The notes beneath the pieces were generated by a model. That model saw only the letters and a list, made by a program, of their open reading frames with translations, searched no databases and was not told the origin of the DNA. Shown here one piece after another: positions 8,615-17,247 of a stretch of DNA of 64,000 nt. Positions within the stretch are counted from its first letter, which is position 1; the number at the start of each line of letters is the position of its first letter. The DNA lies in the NCBI GenBank assembly GCA_003725585.1, contig RJMB01000018.1, positions 1 to 64,000 of the forward strand, given 5' to 3'. Made by a program: the position numbers and the translations under genes. Origin of the DNA: Halostreptopolyspora alba (lineage in GTDB: Bacteria > Actinomycetota > Actinomycetes > Streptosporangiales > Streptosporangiaceae).

Positions 8615-9345
8615 TCGATCAGGGGCAAGGGTTCATACCGGTCTATGAACGGATCTATCCACCGGGAGACGCCGCGGCGCGGTTCTGCGCCGCCCGACAT
8701 CCGGGGGGCACGCTCCCGAGCCTGGAACCCGGTGCGGGCACCGGACGCGTCACGCTCCCACTGGCCGAGCTCGTCGGGGAGGTCGTCGCCGTCGAGCTCT
8801 CCCCCGAGATGCTCGAACGGCTGCGTTCCGGCGCCCGCCAGACCTCCGCCCCGGTCTCCATCGTGGAGGCCGACATGACCACCTATGAACCCGACCGGGA
8901 GTTCGGGCTCGTCCTGTGCGCGTGTGCCACGTTCGGCCTGGTCCACAGTCGCGTATCCCAGGAGCGGCTCGTCGCCACCTGGGCGCGGGCTCTCGCACCC
9001 GGCGGGACGCTCGTGATCGAGAACCACAACCCCGCCGGGATCGAGGCCCTGCACGAGGGGCAGACACGGAAAACCGTTGTTGTCCCCTACGCGGAACCGC
9101 ACCGGACACTGCTGACCCACGGGACACTGGACCACGAGCGGGAGATGTGGACGGCCTCGAACATCTTCTTCGACCAGGGAACCACCTGGACCTCGACCGA
9201 CGCCGTACTTCTCACCTCACCCGCCCGGATGGACGAGTACGCCACGGGCGCGGGGCTGGAACCCATCGAGCGCTACGCCGACTTCGAGGGCACCCCGTTC
9301 AAGGGGGACGAGCTGATGTTCGTGAGCGTCTATCGACGTCCGTGA
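8611..9345 (+). CDS. class I SAM-dependent methyltransferase
   Basis: A 244-residue protein with the Rossmann-type SAM fold: motif I EPGAGTGR near residues 39-46, acidic residue in VAVELS, motif for the adenine site IVEADMTTY, and a C-terminal half typical of the UbiE/Methyltransf_25 type. Its start overlaps the stop of the DUF5819 gene (ATGA), so it belongs to the same operon. Substrate unknown; methylation of a peptide terminus or side chain would fit the context, but it could act on a small molecule. Confidence 0.75.
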   Translation: MIDQGQGFIPVYERIYPPGDAAARFCAARHPGGTLPSLEPGAGTGRVTLPLAELVGEVVAVELSPEMLERLRSGARQTSAPVSIVEADMTTYEPDREFGLVLCACATFGLVHSRVSQERLVATWARALAPGGTLVIENHNPAGIEALHEGQTRKTVVVPYAEPHRTLLTHGTLDHEREMWTASNIFFDQGTTWTSTDAVLLTSPARMDEYATGAGLEPIERYADFEGTPFKGDELMFVSVYRRP

Positions 9346-9456
9346 GGACACGCGCCACCGCGTGCTCCCGAACGCCCTCGTCCCCGACACCGGTCGGCGA
9401 CGGGGCATGACAGCACCCGACTCCACGCGGACAGTGACCAGCGCAAGGAGGATAAC

Positions 9457-10365
9457 GTGGCAGCCACGATGACGGGACACGACCACGAACCACCGCGCTG
9501 GTTCGTCGCCATGGTCCGCTGTCGAGGGGTCACCGGACCCGTCGGGTTCGCACTCATGATCGTGGGGGTGGCCGTGGCCGCGCTCGCTCCCCCGGAGCTG
9601 GTGCCGGGCCCGGTGCGGCTCGGCGTACCGATCGCCGGCGTCGTCCTCATGTGCCTCACACTCTTCCTCAGCGTGCTGCCGCTCGATCCGGTCGGCCCGG
9701 CCGCTCCGCCCCGGATCCTCCGTGTTCCGGTCGACGGGGAGTGGGAGGGGTGTAACAGCCCGGTCGACGGAGTACCCAGTCACGGCACACACGGCTACGG
9801 TCAGACCTACGCGATCGACCTCGTACCCAGGGACGAGGACCGATCCCGACCCACGGGCCAGCGCGGTGGCAGCTTCCGGCGTCCCGAGACCGTCCCCGGC
9901 TTCGGAAAGCCGGTGCGCGCTCCCAGCGAGGGCACAGTCCTCGCCGTGCACGACCGGTCCCGGGACCACCGCGTCAGGCAGGGCCGGCTCGGGCACGCGG
10001 TCCTGGCCGTGGAGAGCATGGCGCGCGAACTCGCCGGCCGCCGGGCCCTACTGGGCAACCACATCGTGCTCGCCTGCGCCGGCAGCGACACCTACGTCGT
10101 GCTCGCGCACCTACGGCGGGGCTCGACCACCGTACGGGTCGGGGACCGGGTCCAGCCCGGCCAACTCCTCGGCCACTGCGGCAACTCGGGCAACACGACC
10201 ACGCCACACCTGCATATCCAGCTCATGGAGCACCCACGTGCCAGCGTCGCCGCCGGTCTACGGTTCGTGTTCGACGAGTTCGACAGCCGAGGCGAACGCC
10301 GGCACGCGGCACTGCCCGCCAACGGCGAGCTGATGCGGGCGGTGCCGACGAGCGAGTCCCGGTGA
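9457..10365 (+). CDS. membrane-anchored M23 (LytM-type) peptidase-like protein
   Basis: A 302-residue protein: two hydrophobic helices at residues about 25-75, then an outside domain with the M23 metallopeptidase residues, H-x8-D in HGYGQTYAIDL (about 112-121) and the HxH motif HLH at 251-253. Between them is the typical beta-rich biotinyl-lipoyl-like arrangement (APSEGTVL, VGDRVQPGQLLGHCGNSGN). M23 enzymes cut Gly-Gly or peptidoglycan cross-bridge bonds using zinc. AAGGAGGA just before GTG 9457 sets the start. It lies 111 bases after the methyltransferase in the same direction, so it is probably co-transcribed; it may process the Gly-rich peptides, protect the cell wall, or be unrelated housekeeping. 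Confidence 0.7.
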   Translation: MAATMTGHDHEPPRWFVAMVRCRGVTGPVGFALMIVGVAVAALAPPELVPGPVRLGVPIAGVVLMCLTLFLSVLPLDPVGPAAPPRILRVPVDGEWEGCNSPVDGVPSHGTHGYGQTYAIDLVPRDEDRSRPTGQRGGSFRRPETVPGFGKPVRAPSEGTVLAVHDRSRDHRVRQGRLGHAVLAVESMARELAGRRALLGNHIVLACAGSDTYVVLAHLRRGSTTVRVGDRVQPGQLLGHCGNSGNTTTPHLHIQLMEHPRASVAAGLRFVFDEFDSRGERRHAALPANGELMRAVPTSESR

Positions 10366-10473
10366 CATCGCCCCGTTCCCGGGGGCACAGGCGCGCGTGG
10401 CGCGGGAACGGGCGGTGTTTCGTTCCGGCCGTCCCCGCGACGGTCGCCAGCCCCGGCCCAAGCCGGATCTGGC

Positions 10474-11229
10474 TCAGGTCCGGCTCCGGTCGAAGCGGAA
10501 CACACGACCGGCCACGGCTCCCAGGACCGCGGTGGTGGCCACGAGCACCAGCCAGGCCAGCCACACCGGGTGTGTCGGCTCGGCTCCGGTGAGGGAGGCG
10601 GCCAGCGCGTCCGTGAACAGCGCCGGTGGCAGCCACTCCAGCACGTCACCGACCCCTTCGGGGAGCAGTTCCAACGGCAGGATCCCGCCGCCGGCGAACA
10701 CGAAGGCGAGCAGCACCATCGTCAGGATGGTGCTCGCGGCCTCGGTTGTGGAGATGAACGCGGCGATCAGGAACCCGATCGCGAGCATGAACGCGGCGCC
10801 GAGAACCGTCGTGACGACGAGTGAGGCGAGTCGTTCCGGTGGCCACGAACCGAGCGCGGCGGTCACCACCACGGTCAGCGCCAGTGCCCCGAGAAGTATC
10901 ACCGCCCGGGGAGGGACGAGGGCGAGCAGGAACGTCCAGCGCCGCAACGGCGTCGTGCCCAGCACCCGCAGTGTCCCGCGGCGACGCAGGTCGACAATGG
11001 GCGAGACCGTACCGAAGAAGATGATCGCCCCGAGCGTCATCGTCAGCCCGAACGGCATGAAAAGCGACACGGGGTCCACACCGGGTTCGGACGGCAGCAC
11101 CGCGCTGAGCATCACGGCGAGCGCGATGAAACCCACCGGCATGATGATGGCCCCGAAGAGAGTCGTCTTGTCCCGGAGCATCTCGCGTGTATTCGTCCGG
11201 GCCAGCGCGCGAAATGGGCTCTCCGTCAT
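10474..11229 (-). CDS. ABC-2 type transporter, permease subunit
   Basis: A 251-residue protein with six predicted membrane helices and the long second-helix loop motif of ABC-2 permeases (IIFFGTVSPIVDLRRRGTLRVL). Its start overlaps the stop of the ATPase gene by four bases, so the two form one exporter. Such two-gene ABC-2 exporters commonly give resistance to drugs or bacteriocins, or flip lipids. It faces the peptide operon tail to tail, with 108 bases between; a self-immunity role is possible but not shown. Confidence 0.85.
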   Translation of the reverse strand: MTESPFRALARTNTREMLRDKTTLFGAIIMPVGFIALAVMLSAVLPSEPGVDPVSLFMPFGLTMTLGAIIFFGTVSPIVDLRRRGTLRVLGTTPLRRWTFLLALVPPRAVILLGALALTVVVTAALGSWPPERLASLVVTTVLGAAFMLAIGFLIAAFISTTEAASTILTMVLLAFVFAGGGILPLELLPEGVGDVLEWLPPALFTDALAASLTGAEPTHPVWLAWLVLVATTAVLGAVAGRVFRFDRSRT

Positions 11230-12200
11230 CGCGCTTCCACCCCCTCACCGCGTCGGCCGGCGTCCGACGCGGTTTCGTCCCCAAGATCGGCTCCGGTCAG
11301 TCCCCGAAAAACCTCGTCCAGCCCAGCGTTGCGAACCCGCAGGTCGCGCGCCGGCCGCTCGGCCTTCGACACCGCCTCCATCACATCCTCGTAGCGGCGA
11401 GCGTGGATATTGGTTCGGTTGCCGACCGTCTCCACACGCACCACGTCGTCCAGCTCCTCAGCCCAGCTCAGGTCCTGGCCCGGCTCCCGTGCGCAGCTGA
11501 TGACGTGGTGCGGCGCGTGTTCCGCGATGAGCTCGGAGGGGCGCCCCAGGGCGACGAGCCGGCCGCGGTGCATAATGGCGACCCGGTCACAGACCGCCTC
11601 GGCCTCCTCCATCGAGTGGGTCGACAACACCACGGTGCGCCCTTCGTCGCGAAACGCCGTGATCACCTCCCACAGGTCCGCTCGGGCGTTGGGGTCCAGC
11701 CCACTCGACGGCTCGTCCAGCACGGTGACCCGCGGGTTCCCGATCAACGCGGTTCCCACGAGCAGCCTGCGCTCCTGCCCGCCGGAGAGGTTTCGCACGC
11801 GAACATCGCGGGATCCGGTGAGCCCCACGTCCTCCAGTACGGTGCTGGGAGCGCGTGGCTGGTCGTAGAAGGTGGCCCAGAGTTCCAGGGTCTCGATGGT
11901 GGTGAGGGTGGGGAAGAGTTCGGCCTGCTGCGGTTGGATCGACGCGACCTTCCGGAGTTCACGTTCGCTGGTCGCCGGGTCGATGTCGAGGACGCGGACA
12001 CTACCGGACGTCAGCCCCCGGAGTCCCATCAGCATCTCGAGGAGGCTCGTCTTACCCGCGCCATTCGGCCCGAGTACGCCCAGGATCTCGTGAGAGTGGG
12101 CTGTCAGGGAGACTCCGTCGACGGCGGTGAGGTCGCCATAGCGCTTGACAAGCGAAGCCACGGAAAGCGCTGGGGGTTCCTCGTGATTCTGGTCGTTCAT
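11226..12200 (-). CDS. ABC-2 type transporter, ATP-binding subunit
   Basis: A 324-residue ATPase of the DrrA/CcmA type: Walker A GPNGAGKT at 44-51, signature LSGGQERRL, Walker B VTVLDEPSSGLDP and the H-loop STHSMEEAE. The C-terminal about 90 residues are the extra regulatory domain of the DrrA family (DUF4162-like). It is the first gene of a two-gene minus-strand operon with the permease. ATG 12200 gives the family start MNDQNHEEPPALSVASLVKRY. Substrate unknown. Confidence 0.87.
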   Translation of the reverse strand: MNDQNHEEPPALSVASLVKRYGDLTAVDGVSLTAHSHEILGVLGPNGAGKTSLLEMLMGLRGLTSGSVRVLDIDPATSERELRKVASIQPQQAELFPTLTTIETLELWATFYDQPRAPSTVLEDVGLTGSRDVRVRNLSGGQERRLLVGTALIGNPRVTVLDEPSSGLDPNARADLWEVITAFRDEGRTVVLSTHSMEEAEAVCDRVAIMHRGRLVALGRPSELIAEHAPHHVISCAREPGQDLSWAEELDDVVRVETVGNRTNIHARRYEDVMEAVSKAERPARDLRVRNAGLDEVFRGLTGADLGDETASDAGRRGEGVEAR

Positions 12201-12890
12201 CGCTTGGACTCGTGATCCACTCGGTGGGGAGTTATGACAGGGTCGCTCGGAGCACTTGCCTTACTCCGTTCCGTCATAGTCGCATACGAGCCGTTTTCAG
12301 GGCACAGTCGAACCTTTTCCGGCGTGGAATCACCAACCGTGGCCCGATGACAAGGCTCGACCTCGCCCGAAACACAAAAAATCCCCGGTGAAAGGGCTGC
12401 CAAGGTCCCACCCCACACGGCTGGGGGACCCGCGTATCCGAGTCGTTTCCGGTGGTCATCCGCGCGAGGACCATTCTCCGGGTGACGAGAACGGCGACGT
12501 TCCTGAGGGCACAGACGGCGCGACGGTCGGGCCAACGGATCCGCCCGAATTCCGGTGGGGACCTGGGCTGCCGAAGCTCTTGCGTGGTGTCCCCGCGGCG
12601 TTCGTTGCGAGTTCGTGGTTGTCGACCGGCGCCCACGAAGACTGGCGGCGACAGGGACCCGCGAGAGCGGCGAGACACGCCACCGAGGGCACGCCCACTT
12701 GACCGCCGCGCTCGCCTCGCGACTCCCGTCATCGCCGGGGTTGACCCGTACCACGTGCAGGAGCTACCTGGTCAAGAGAGTCACCAGACCACCCAGCGCC
12801 ACGCGCACCTCTCCCGGCCGCTTCGAACCGGTCGCCGAGGCGTGGCGAGCGCTGACGCACGTGTGGCGCACGAGGACACGAAAAAGCCCC

Positions 12891-12917
12891 TCCCGCGTAG
12901 GGGAGAGGCTTCTCAAC
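12891..12917 (-). terminator. terminator-like hairpin, minus-strand polarity
   Basis: AGCCCCTCCC and GGGGAGAGGCT pair with one bulge around a short loop, and on the minus strand the stem is followed by a run of five Ts. It would end transcription coming leftward from about 13200, where only a 39-codon frame and no clear gene is seen. Confidence 0.4.
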
Positions 12918-13053
12918 CGGGATCTCGTGGGTGGGCGGGCGTACAGGGGTCACCTTGGGGGCCTGCTGACCTGGAATCAGCATCCGCCAGAGTTCGCCAC
13001 GATCACGCGGTGTCTGCCCGCGTTGCTGTCACTGCCGCTGTCAACTGCTGGGC

Positions 13054-13173
13054 TCAGCCCGCCACCGCCAGCGCCAAGATGTTCCCGGCGATCCCAGCCA
13101 ACAGCGCAGTGCCAACGTGGGAAGCGGCGCGGAACCCCTCAACCAACGGCCCCGGTCCGAGACGCTCGGTCAC
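13054..13173 (-). CDS. possible 39-residue hydrophobic peptide
   Basis: A GTG-started frame of 39 residues beginning MTERLGPGPLVEGF and ending in a hydrophobic LLAGIAGNILALAVAG tail, followed downstream on the same strand by the hairpin at 12891-12917. There is no good Shine-Dalgarno. It may be the tail of a decayed membrane protein gene or a chance frame; I do not recognise it. Confidence 0.2.
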   Translation of the reverse strand: MTERLGPGPLVEGFRAASHVGTALLAGIAGNILALAVAG

Positions 13174-13753
13174 GCTGGGGCGCGACCCGAGCCCGAAAGG
13201 GGAGCGCGAGCGCGGCCCTCGCCCACCCCGTGATCGAGGGCCGCGCTCGCTCCGGGCGCCTCACCGAACTCCCGCGTTGACCGTTGCCCGCGAAGGCGAA
13301 TCCTGATTAAAAATGAGCAGAACCTGGATGTCAAATGGGTTCCACTCCAAACGTGTCCAACATACTCCGTTATTTAACACGCCACTCTCGAACCAGCACT
13401 TCCCCGCCCTCTCCGCACCGGATTATGATCGAAGAAAATATCGATCCTTGATGCGCAGGCGGTGGTACTTCGAAGTTCTTCGTTCCGGCCGCCTCCCATC
13501 GGGAACTGACATACGTGAAGTGAAATCCGTGACTTCCCGAAAAATCGGCCGACCACGGGGGAAAGAAGTTGTGTTCCCCGATCCTCGAGTTGGGCACGCG
13601 GATCTCGGACTATTCGGTGCACCATTGGATCTTCCCGGTTTCGGGCTCACCGCCCATCCGGCCTAAGGCCGCGTCCGCGGCCGTTCGGCGCCGGTGAATC
13701 TTCACATCACCCGCCCGATCCGGCCCGCACGCACCCATCCTCTGGAGGTAGAA

Positions 13754-14719
13754 ATGAGCAGGATCCGCACGGTCGAGCGATGCTACGCGGTTCCGGAACC
13801 CTCCGAGTTCGCGGTCGTCACCCCTCTGATCCTTTCGCTGCCCGAAACCGAGCCCGCACCTTGCGCACGCACCGCAGCCCGGCACGGCGGACCGGGCGCG
13901 GCCGAACTTCGTCTCTTACGCCGAACGGTCACCGGAGCGGGTCCGGACAGGCTGCGCGCACCAGAGGACCCCGACGAACGAACCCGCTATCGCTGGATGG
14001 TGGGCCACCACACGGCCTTCGCCGTATGGCAGTCGCTCGCCCGGCTTCTGCGGTCGATCGCCGAAACCCCCGCGCCCGCGGCGCACACGATCCGCCAGGC
14101 AGCGAAACTGTACGACGTTTATTCCGTACTGTTCCTGTACGCCGGGAGTTGTTCAGCCGACCGCTACGCCGCCACCGTGCGCGCCGACATGACGGCCAGC
14201 CATCCCGCCTTCAGCGGCCAATGGGCCCGTGACTACAGGCCGATCCCAGACCTCCTGCGACAGGTCCGCGCCAGGCTCCCGGCAGACCTCGCAGCTTCCC
14301 TCACCGAAGCTGCGGCGCACAACCACCAGGTCCACATGGCCGTCGCAAAGAAGCTCGTGCCTGACGGTGTCTCCTTGCTTCAACAGGCGGCCCGAGACCC
14401 GGGACACGGTCCCTCCGAGGACGACCACGAACTCTACGACGCCCATTTCGATGTCCGTCGGCGTCTCGTGTGCCAGCCGTTCTTCACCGCGCAGCTGGTC
14501 CGGTTACTCACCCAGTGTCTGTGCGACATCGCCGACCACGGGTTAGAGGACCCCGACGCTGTGCCGGCGGAGTTCACCGGGTCGCACAGCGAAGCCTTGG
14601 AACGTTTCGTGCGGGACCCGAAGAACATCCTTCTCGGCCTTGCCGAGACCCTGTCCGGTTCTCGTGTTCGAGAGCAGTTTCACGAGGCCACCTTTCGGGA
14701 TCCCAATGAAACAACCTGA
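13754..14719 (+). CDS. probable haem-dependent aromatic (tyrosine) hydroxylase-like protein
   Basis: A 321-residue, mainly helical soluble protein. The central pattern RYRWMVGHHTAFAVWQ, then LFLYAGSCSADRY and HPAFSGQWARDY, resembles the LmbB2/Orf13/SfmD tyrosine 3-hydroxylases, which use a histidine-ligated haem and peroxide to make DOPA-type products. I cannot point to the SfmD-type HxxxC haem-attachment motif, so the assignment is tentative. Context supports it: downstream genes encode two methyltransferases and a tyrosine phenol-lyase. TGGAGG eight bases before ATG 13754 sets the start. An alternative is another member of the tryptophan/indoleamine dioxygenase-like haem superfamily. Confidence 0.5.
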   Translation: MSRIRTVERCYAVPEPSEFAVVTPLILSLPETEPAPCARTAARHGGPGAAELRLLRRTVTGAGPDRLRAPEDPDERTRYRWMVGHHTAFAVWQSLARLLRSIAETPAPAAHTIRQAAKLYDVYSVLFLYAGSCSADRYAATVRADMTASHPAFSGQWARDYRPIPDLLRQVRARLPADLAASLTEAAAHNHQVHMAVAKKLVPDGVSLLQQAARDPGHGPSEDDHELYDAHFDVRRRLVCQPFFTAQLVRLLTQCLCDIADHGLEDPDAVPAEFTGSHSEALERFVRDPKNILLGLAETLSGSRVREQFHEATFRDPNETT

Positions 14720-15025
14720 CACAAACGCGCGCCCTCCGTCGGCTCCCCGTAGCCGCCCGAGCCTGCCTGGATTCACCGAACCTGACCGTCGAACGCCTAA
14801 CGGATCCCACTGTCGCTTCGGAGTCGGAAAGCGGCCTCCCCCGCCCACTCCATGGAAAACCGCGTTCCCACACGCATGGTCCTACGCAACGATCGCCTCG
14901 CGATTCCCGACCGACCGACCACACCGCTCGAGCCATCCGGACTACCTCCCACGACAGCCCTGGCCGGAACCTCCGGAGATCCGATCCCATTCGCAACCGA
15001 TCAGACGGAGGAAAGGCGGAATCCA
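14720..15025 (+). other. 306-base gap between the hydroxylase-like and O-methyltransferase genes
   Basis: No gene seen. The last bases contain a strong Shine-Dalgarno region (GGAGGAAAGGCGG) for the O-methyltransferase. Fifteen bases of it, GAAAGGCGGAATCCA, are identical to the region just before precursor peptide A at 5331-5345. Confidence 0.4.
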
Positions 15026-15754
15026 ATGAACATCGCCGGCGAGGTCAAGACCGTGTCCATGACGCCGTCGATATACGAGTACCTTCTCTCCCAGGCGGAA
15101 CCACCGACCGCCGTGCAACAGCACCTGATCATCCGCACCCGCGGCCTCGGCGATCCCGCCGAAATGCTGATCCCGCACGAGCAGGGGGTGTTCCTCACCC
15201 TTTTGGTCCGCCTCACGCAGGCCCGACGAATCGTCGAGGTGGGCACTTTCACCGGGTACTCGGCCCTCGCGCTCGCTCTGGGACAGCCGCCCAACGGCCA
15301 CCTGATCACCTGCGACCTGTCCGAGGAATGGGCCGACATCGCCCAGGAGGCGTGGCGGACGGCCGGTGTAGCCGACCGCATCGACCTCCGGATCGGTCCC
15401 GCCATCGAAACCCTCCGGACCCTTCCGCAGGAGCCGTTGATCGACCTGGTGTTCATCGACGCCGACAAGCCTGGATACATCGAATACTGGGAGCTCCTCG
15501 TCCCCCGTGTACGGCCCGGTGGACTGCTGATCGCCGACAACGTCCTCTACGGGGGAGAGGCGGCCGACCCGCGGGCAACTGGCAACGCGCGGGCCATCCG
15601 CGCGTTCAACGACCGTGTCCGCGACGACGGCCGCGTGGAAGCGGTCATGCTGCCCATCGCCGATGGGCTGACCATCGCCCGCAAACGTGAAACGCCCGAG
15701 CCCCGCATCGGGGCACCTCCCAAGGCCGCCTCCGGGGAGGATGGTTCCTCGTGA
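15026..15754 (+). CDS. catechol/caffeoyl-CoA-type O-methyltransferase (SafC-like)
   Basis: A 242-residue class I SAM methyltransferase of the Methyltransf_3 family. Motif I VEVGTFTGYSALALA (residues about 70-84), LITCDLSEEW for ribose binding, and the metal-site sequence LVFIDADKPGYIEYW followed by LIADNVLYGG are diagnostic; these Asp/Asn residues bind the divalent cation that activates a catechol hydroxyl. It would put a methyl group on a vicinal diol aromatic, which fits a pathway that first hydroxylates tyrosine. ATG 15026 follows an excellent ribosome site. The C-terminal tail after residue 215 is extra. Confidence 0.85.
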   Translation: MNIAGEVKTVSMTPSIYEYLLSQAEPPTAVQQHLIIRTRGLGDPAEMLIPHEQGVFLTLLVRLTQARRIVEVGTFTGYSALALALGQPPNGHLITCDLSEEWADIAQEAWRTAGVADRIDLRIGPAIETLRTLPQEPLIDLVFIDADKPGYIEYWELLVPRVRPGGLLIADNVLYGGEAADPRATGNARAIRAFNDRVRDDGRVEAVMLPIADGLTIARKRETPEPRIGAPPKAASGEDGSS

Positions 15755-16162
15755 CGACACCGACCTGACGGCCCACGGCGGACATCGGAGCATGGGGTAC
15801 TGAACGCGCGTACGCCGGCGCGTCGTCACACCGGCCGCGGCCTTGTGCCAAAACGAGCTTAACCACCAGCGCACCCCGCGATCATTCACCGCATGCGACC
15901 GCCAACACCTTTGAACCCAGCGGAGCCGGACCCACCCACCCGATCTTCATCGTCGATGAATCCGCCGAAACCACCGTCACCGTGCGCCACGGCATCGGCA
16001 GCGGAGAGGACCACCTACGCTCCGCACGAACTTCCGGCCGACTTCACCAAACGCCGTGAATGACGTGAGGGCATCCGTCTGGGGCCTGACGTGTCACGAC
16101 GACACCCGTGCGTAACCAGCCCGAAAGCGTGCCTCTTCGGGCGACCGAAAGAGAGGTAAGCC
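15755..16162 (+). other. 408-base gap, no gene
   Basis: Only short unconvincing frames are present. GAGAGGTAAG near its end is the ribosome site of the following methyltransferase. Confidence 0.4.
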
Positions 16163-17185
16163 ATGGGTCACCGCGTCACTCCGCTACCGTTGATGGAACT
16201 CACCTCGGGAATTTACGCCTTCAAGGCGCTGGCTCTGGCCACCGAGCTGGGACTGTTCACAGAGCTGTCCCACACGAGCACGATGACCGTCGCGGACTTC
16301 GCAGAGCGGCACGGCCTTCAGCAGCGACCCGCCGAACTACTCCTGACCGCCTGTACGGCGCTCGGTCTGGTGCGTCTCGACACCGACGGCACATACCACA
16401 ACACATCCATGTCCGAGGAGTTCCTGGTGCGGGGCAAGCCGTACTACTTCGGCGACTGGATCGCGGTCGTGGATCGTCACGAGTACCCCGCCTACCTCAA
16501 GCTGGAGGACGCCCTGCGCGGGAACCACCCCACCACATGGGACGTCGAGCGCCAGGAGTCGCTGTTTTCGTCGGACGACCCGGCGATGGTCGAACATTTC
16601 TGGGACGGAATGTACTCCCTGTCGGCGTATACCGCCCGAATGTTCGCCGATGCCCTCGACTTCGCGAGAATAGAGCGCCTCCTTGATGTCGGCGGCGGCG
16701 GGGCCGCCTTCGATATCGAGCTGTGCCGCCGCCACCCGCATCTACGCACAACCGTCTTCGACCTCCCCTTCGTCTGTGACCTCACCCGGTCACGGGTCAC
16801 CACAGCCGAACTGGAGGACCGCATCGCTGTCGTGGCCGGAGACTTCTTCACGGATCGTCTACCCGAGGGGCACGACGCCGTACTGCTTTCGAACATCCTC
16901 CACGACTGGGGCGAAAGCGACGTGCAGCGAATCCTTGAGACCTGCGCTGAAGCCCTACCGCCAGACGGGCTCCTCATCATCTGCGAGTCCTTCGTCGACG
17001 ACGACAAGCGGGGACCGCTACCGGCCGCGCTGATGAGCCTGAACATGCTGGTGGAGACCTGGGGCAGGAACTACACCATAGCGGAGTACTCCGCCTGGCT
17101 GCGCGCGGCCGGCCTCGAACCCGAAAGCACCAACACATTCGAGGGCCTGGGCGCCAACGCGTCCTTGGTCGCCCGCAAGCGCTGA
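16163..17185 (+). CDS. SfmM2/MitM-like methyltransferase (Methyltransf_2 fold)
   Basis: A 340-residue protein with an N-terminal winged-helix dimerisation domain (residues about 1-110: YAFKALALATELGLFTEL) and a C-terminal SAM domain with motif I LLDVGGGGA (about 173-181) and the HDWGESD motif whose His is the usual general base in plant-type O-methyltransferases. Close relatives include O-methyltransferases and the tyrosine C-methyltransferases SfmM2/SacF of saframycin-type pathways, so it may methylate the tyrosine ring carbon rather than an oxygen. Neighbours (hydroxylase-like, catechol O-methyltransferase, tyrosine phenol-lyase) favour a tyrosine-derived substrate. Confidence 0.75.
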   Translation: MGHRVTPLPLMELTSGIYAFKALALATELGLFTELSHTSTMTVADFAERHGLQQRPAELLLTACTALGLVRLDTDGTYHNTSMSEEFLVRGKPYYFGDWIAVVDRHEYPAYLKLEDALRGNHPTTWDVERQESLFSSDDPAMVEHFWDGMYSLSAYTARMFADALDFARIERLLDVGGGGAAFDIELCRRHPHLRTTVFDLPFVCDLTRSRVTTAELEDRIAVVAGDFFTDRLPEGHDAVLLSNILHDWGESDVQRILETCAEALPPDGLLIICESFVDDDKRGPLPAALMSLNMLVETWGRNYTIAEYSAWLRAAGLEPESTNTFEGLGANASLVARKR

Positions 17186-17247
17186 CCGCCCGCCCACGGT
17201 CCCGTCACCGACGCGGCCCTGTTGCCAGAACCGACCAAGGAGCCCCC

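Larger units (their letters stand above)
12201..13753. other. 1.55-kb stretch without a recognisable gene
   Basis: No reading frame here looks like a real gene on either strand. It contains a minus-strand terminator-like hairpin (12891-12917), a possible tiny minus-strand reading frame (13054-13173), and a strikingly AT-rich block (about 13300-13600) that may carry the promoter for the tyrosine-modification genes. The stretch looks like decayed sequence between two accessory clusters. Confidence 0.5.

Noticed and set aside
12555..13280. Long overlapping plus-strand frames in the gene-poor stretch after the ABC-2 genes
   Set aside because: Arg/Pro/Thr-rich products with no recognisable motifs, no ribosome sites, and no clear codon-position pattern.
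15880..16062. A gene fragment in the gap before the SfmM2-like methyltransferase
   Set aside because: Short frames with no start, no conserved motif and no support from neighbours; I could not assign it to any family.
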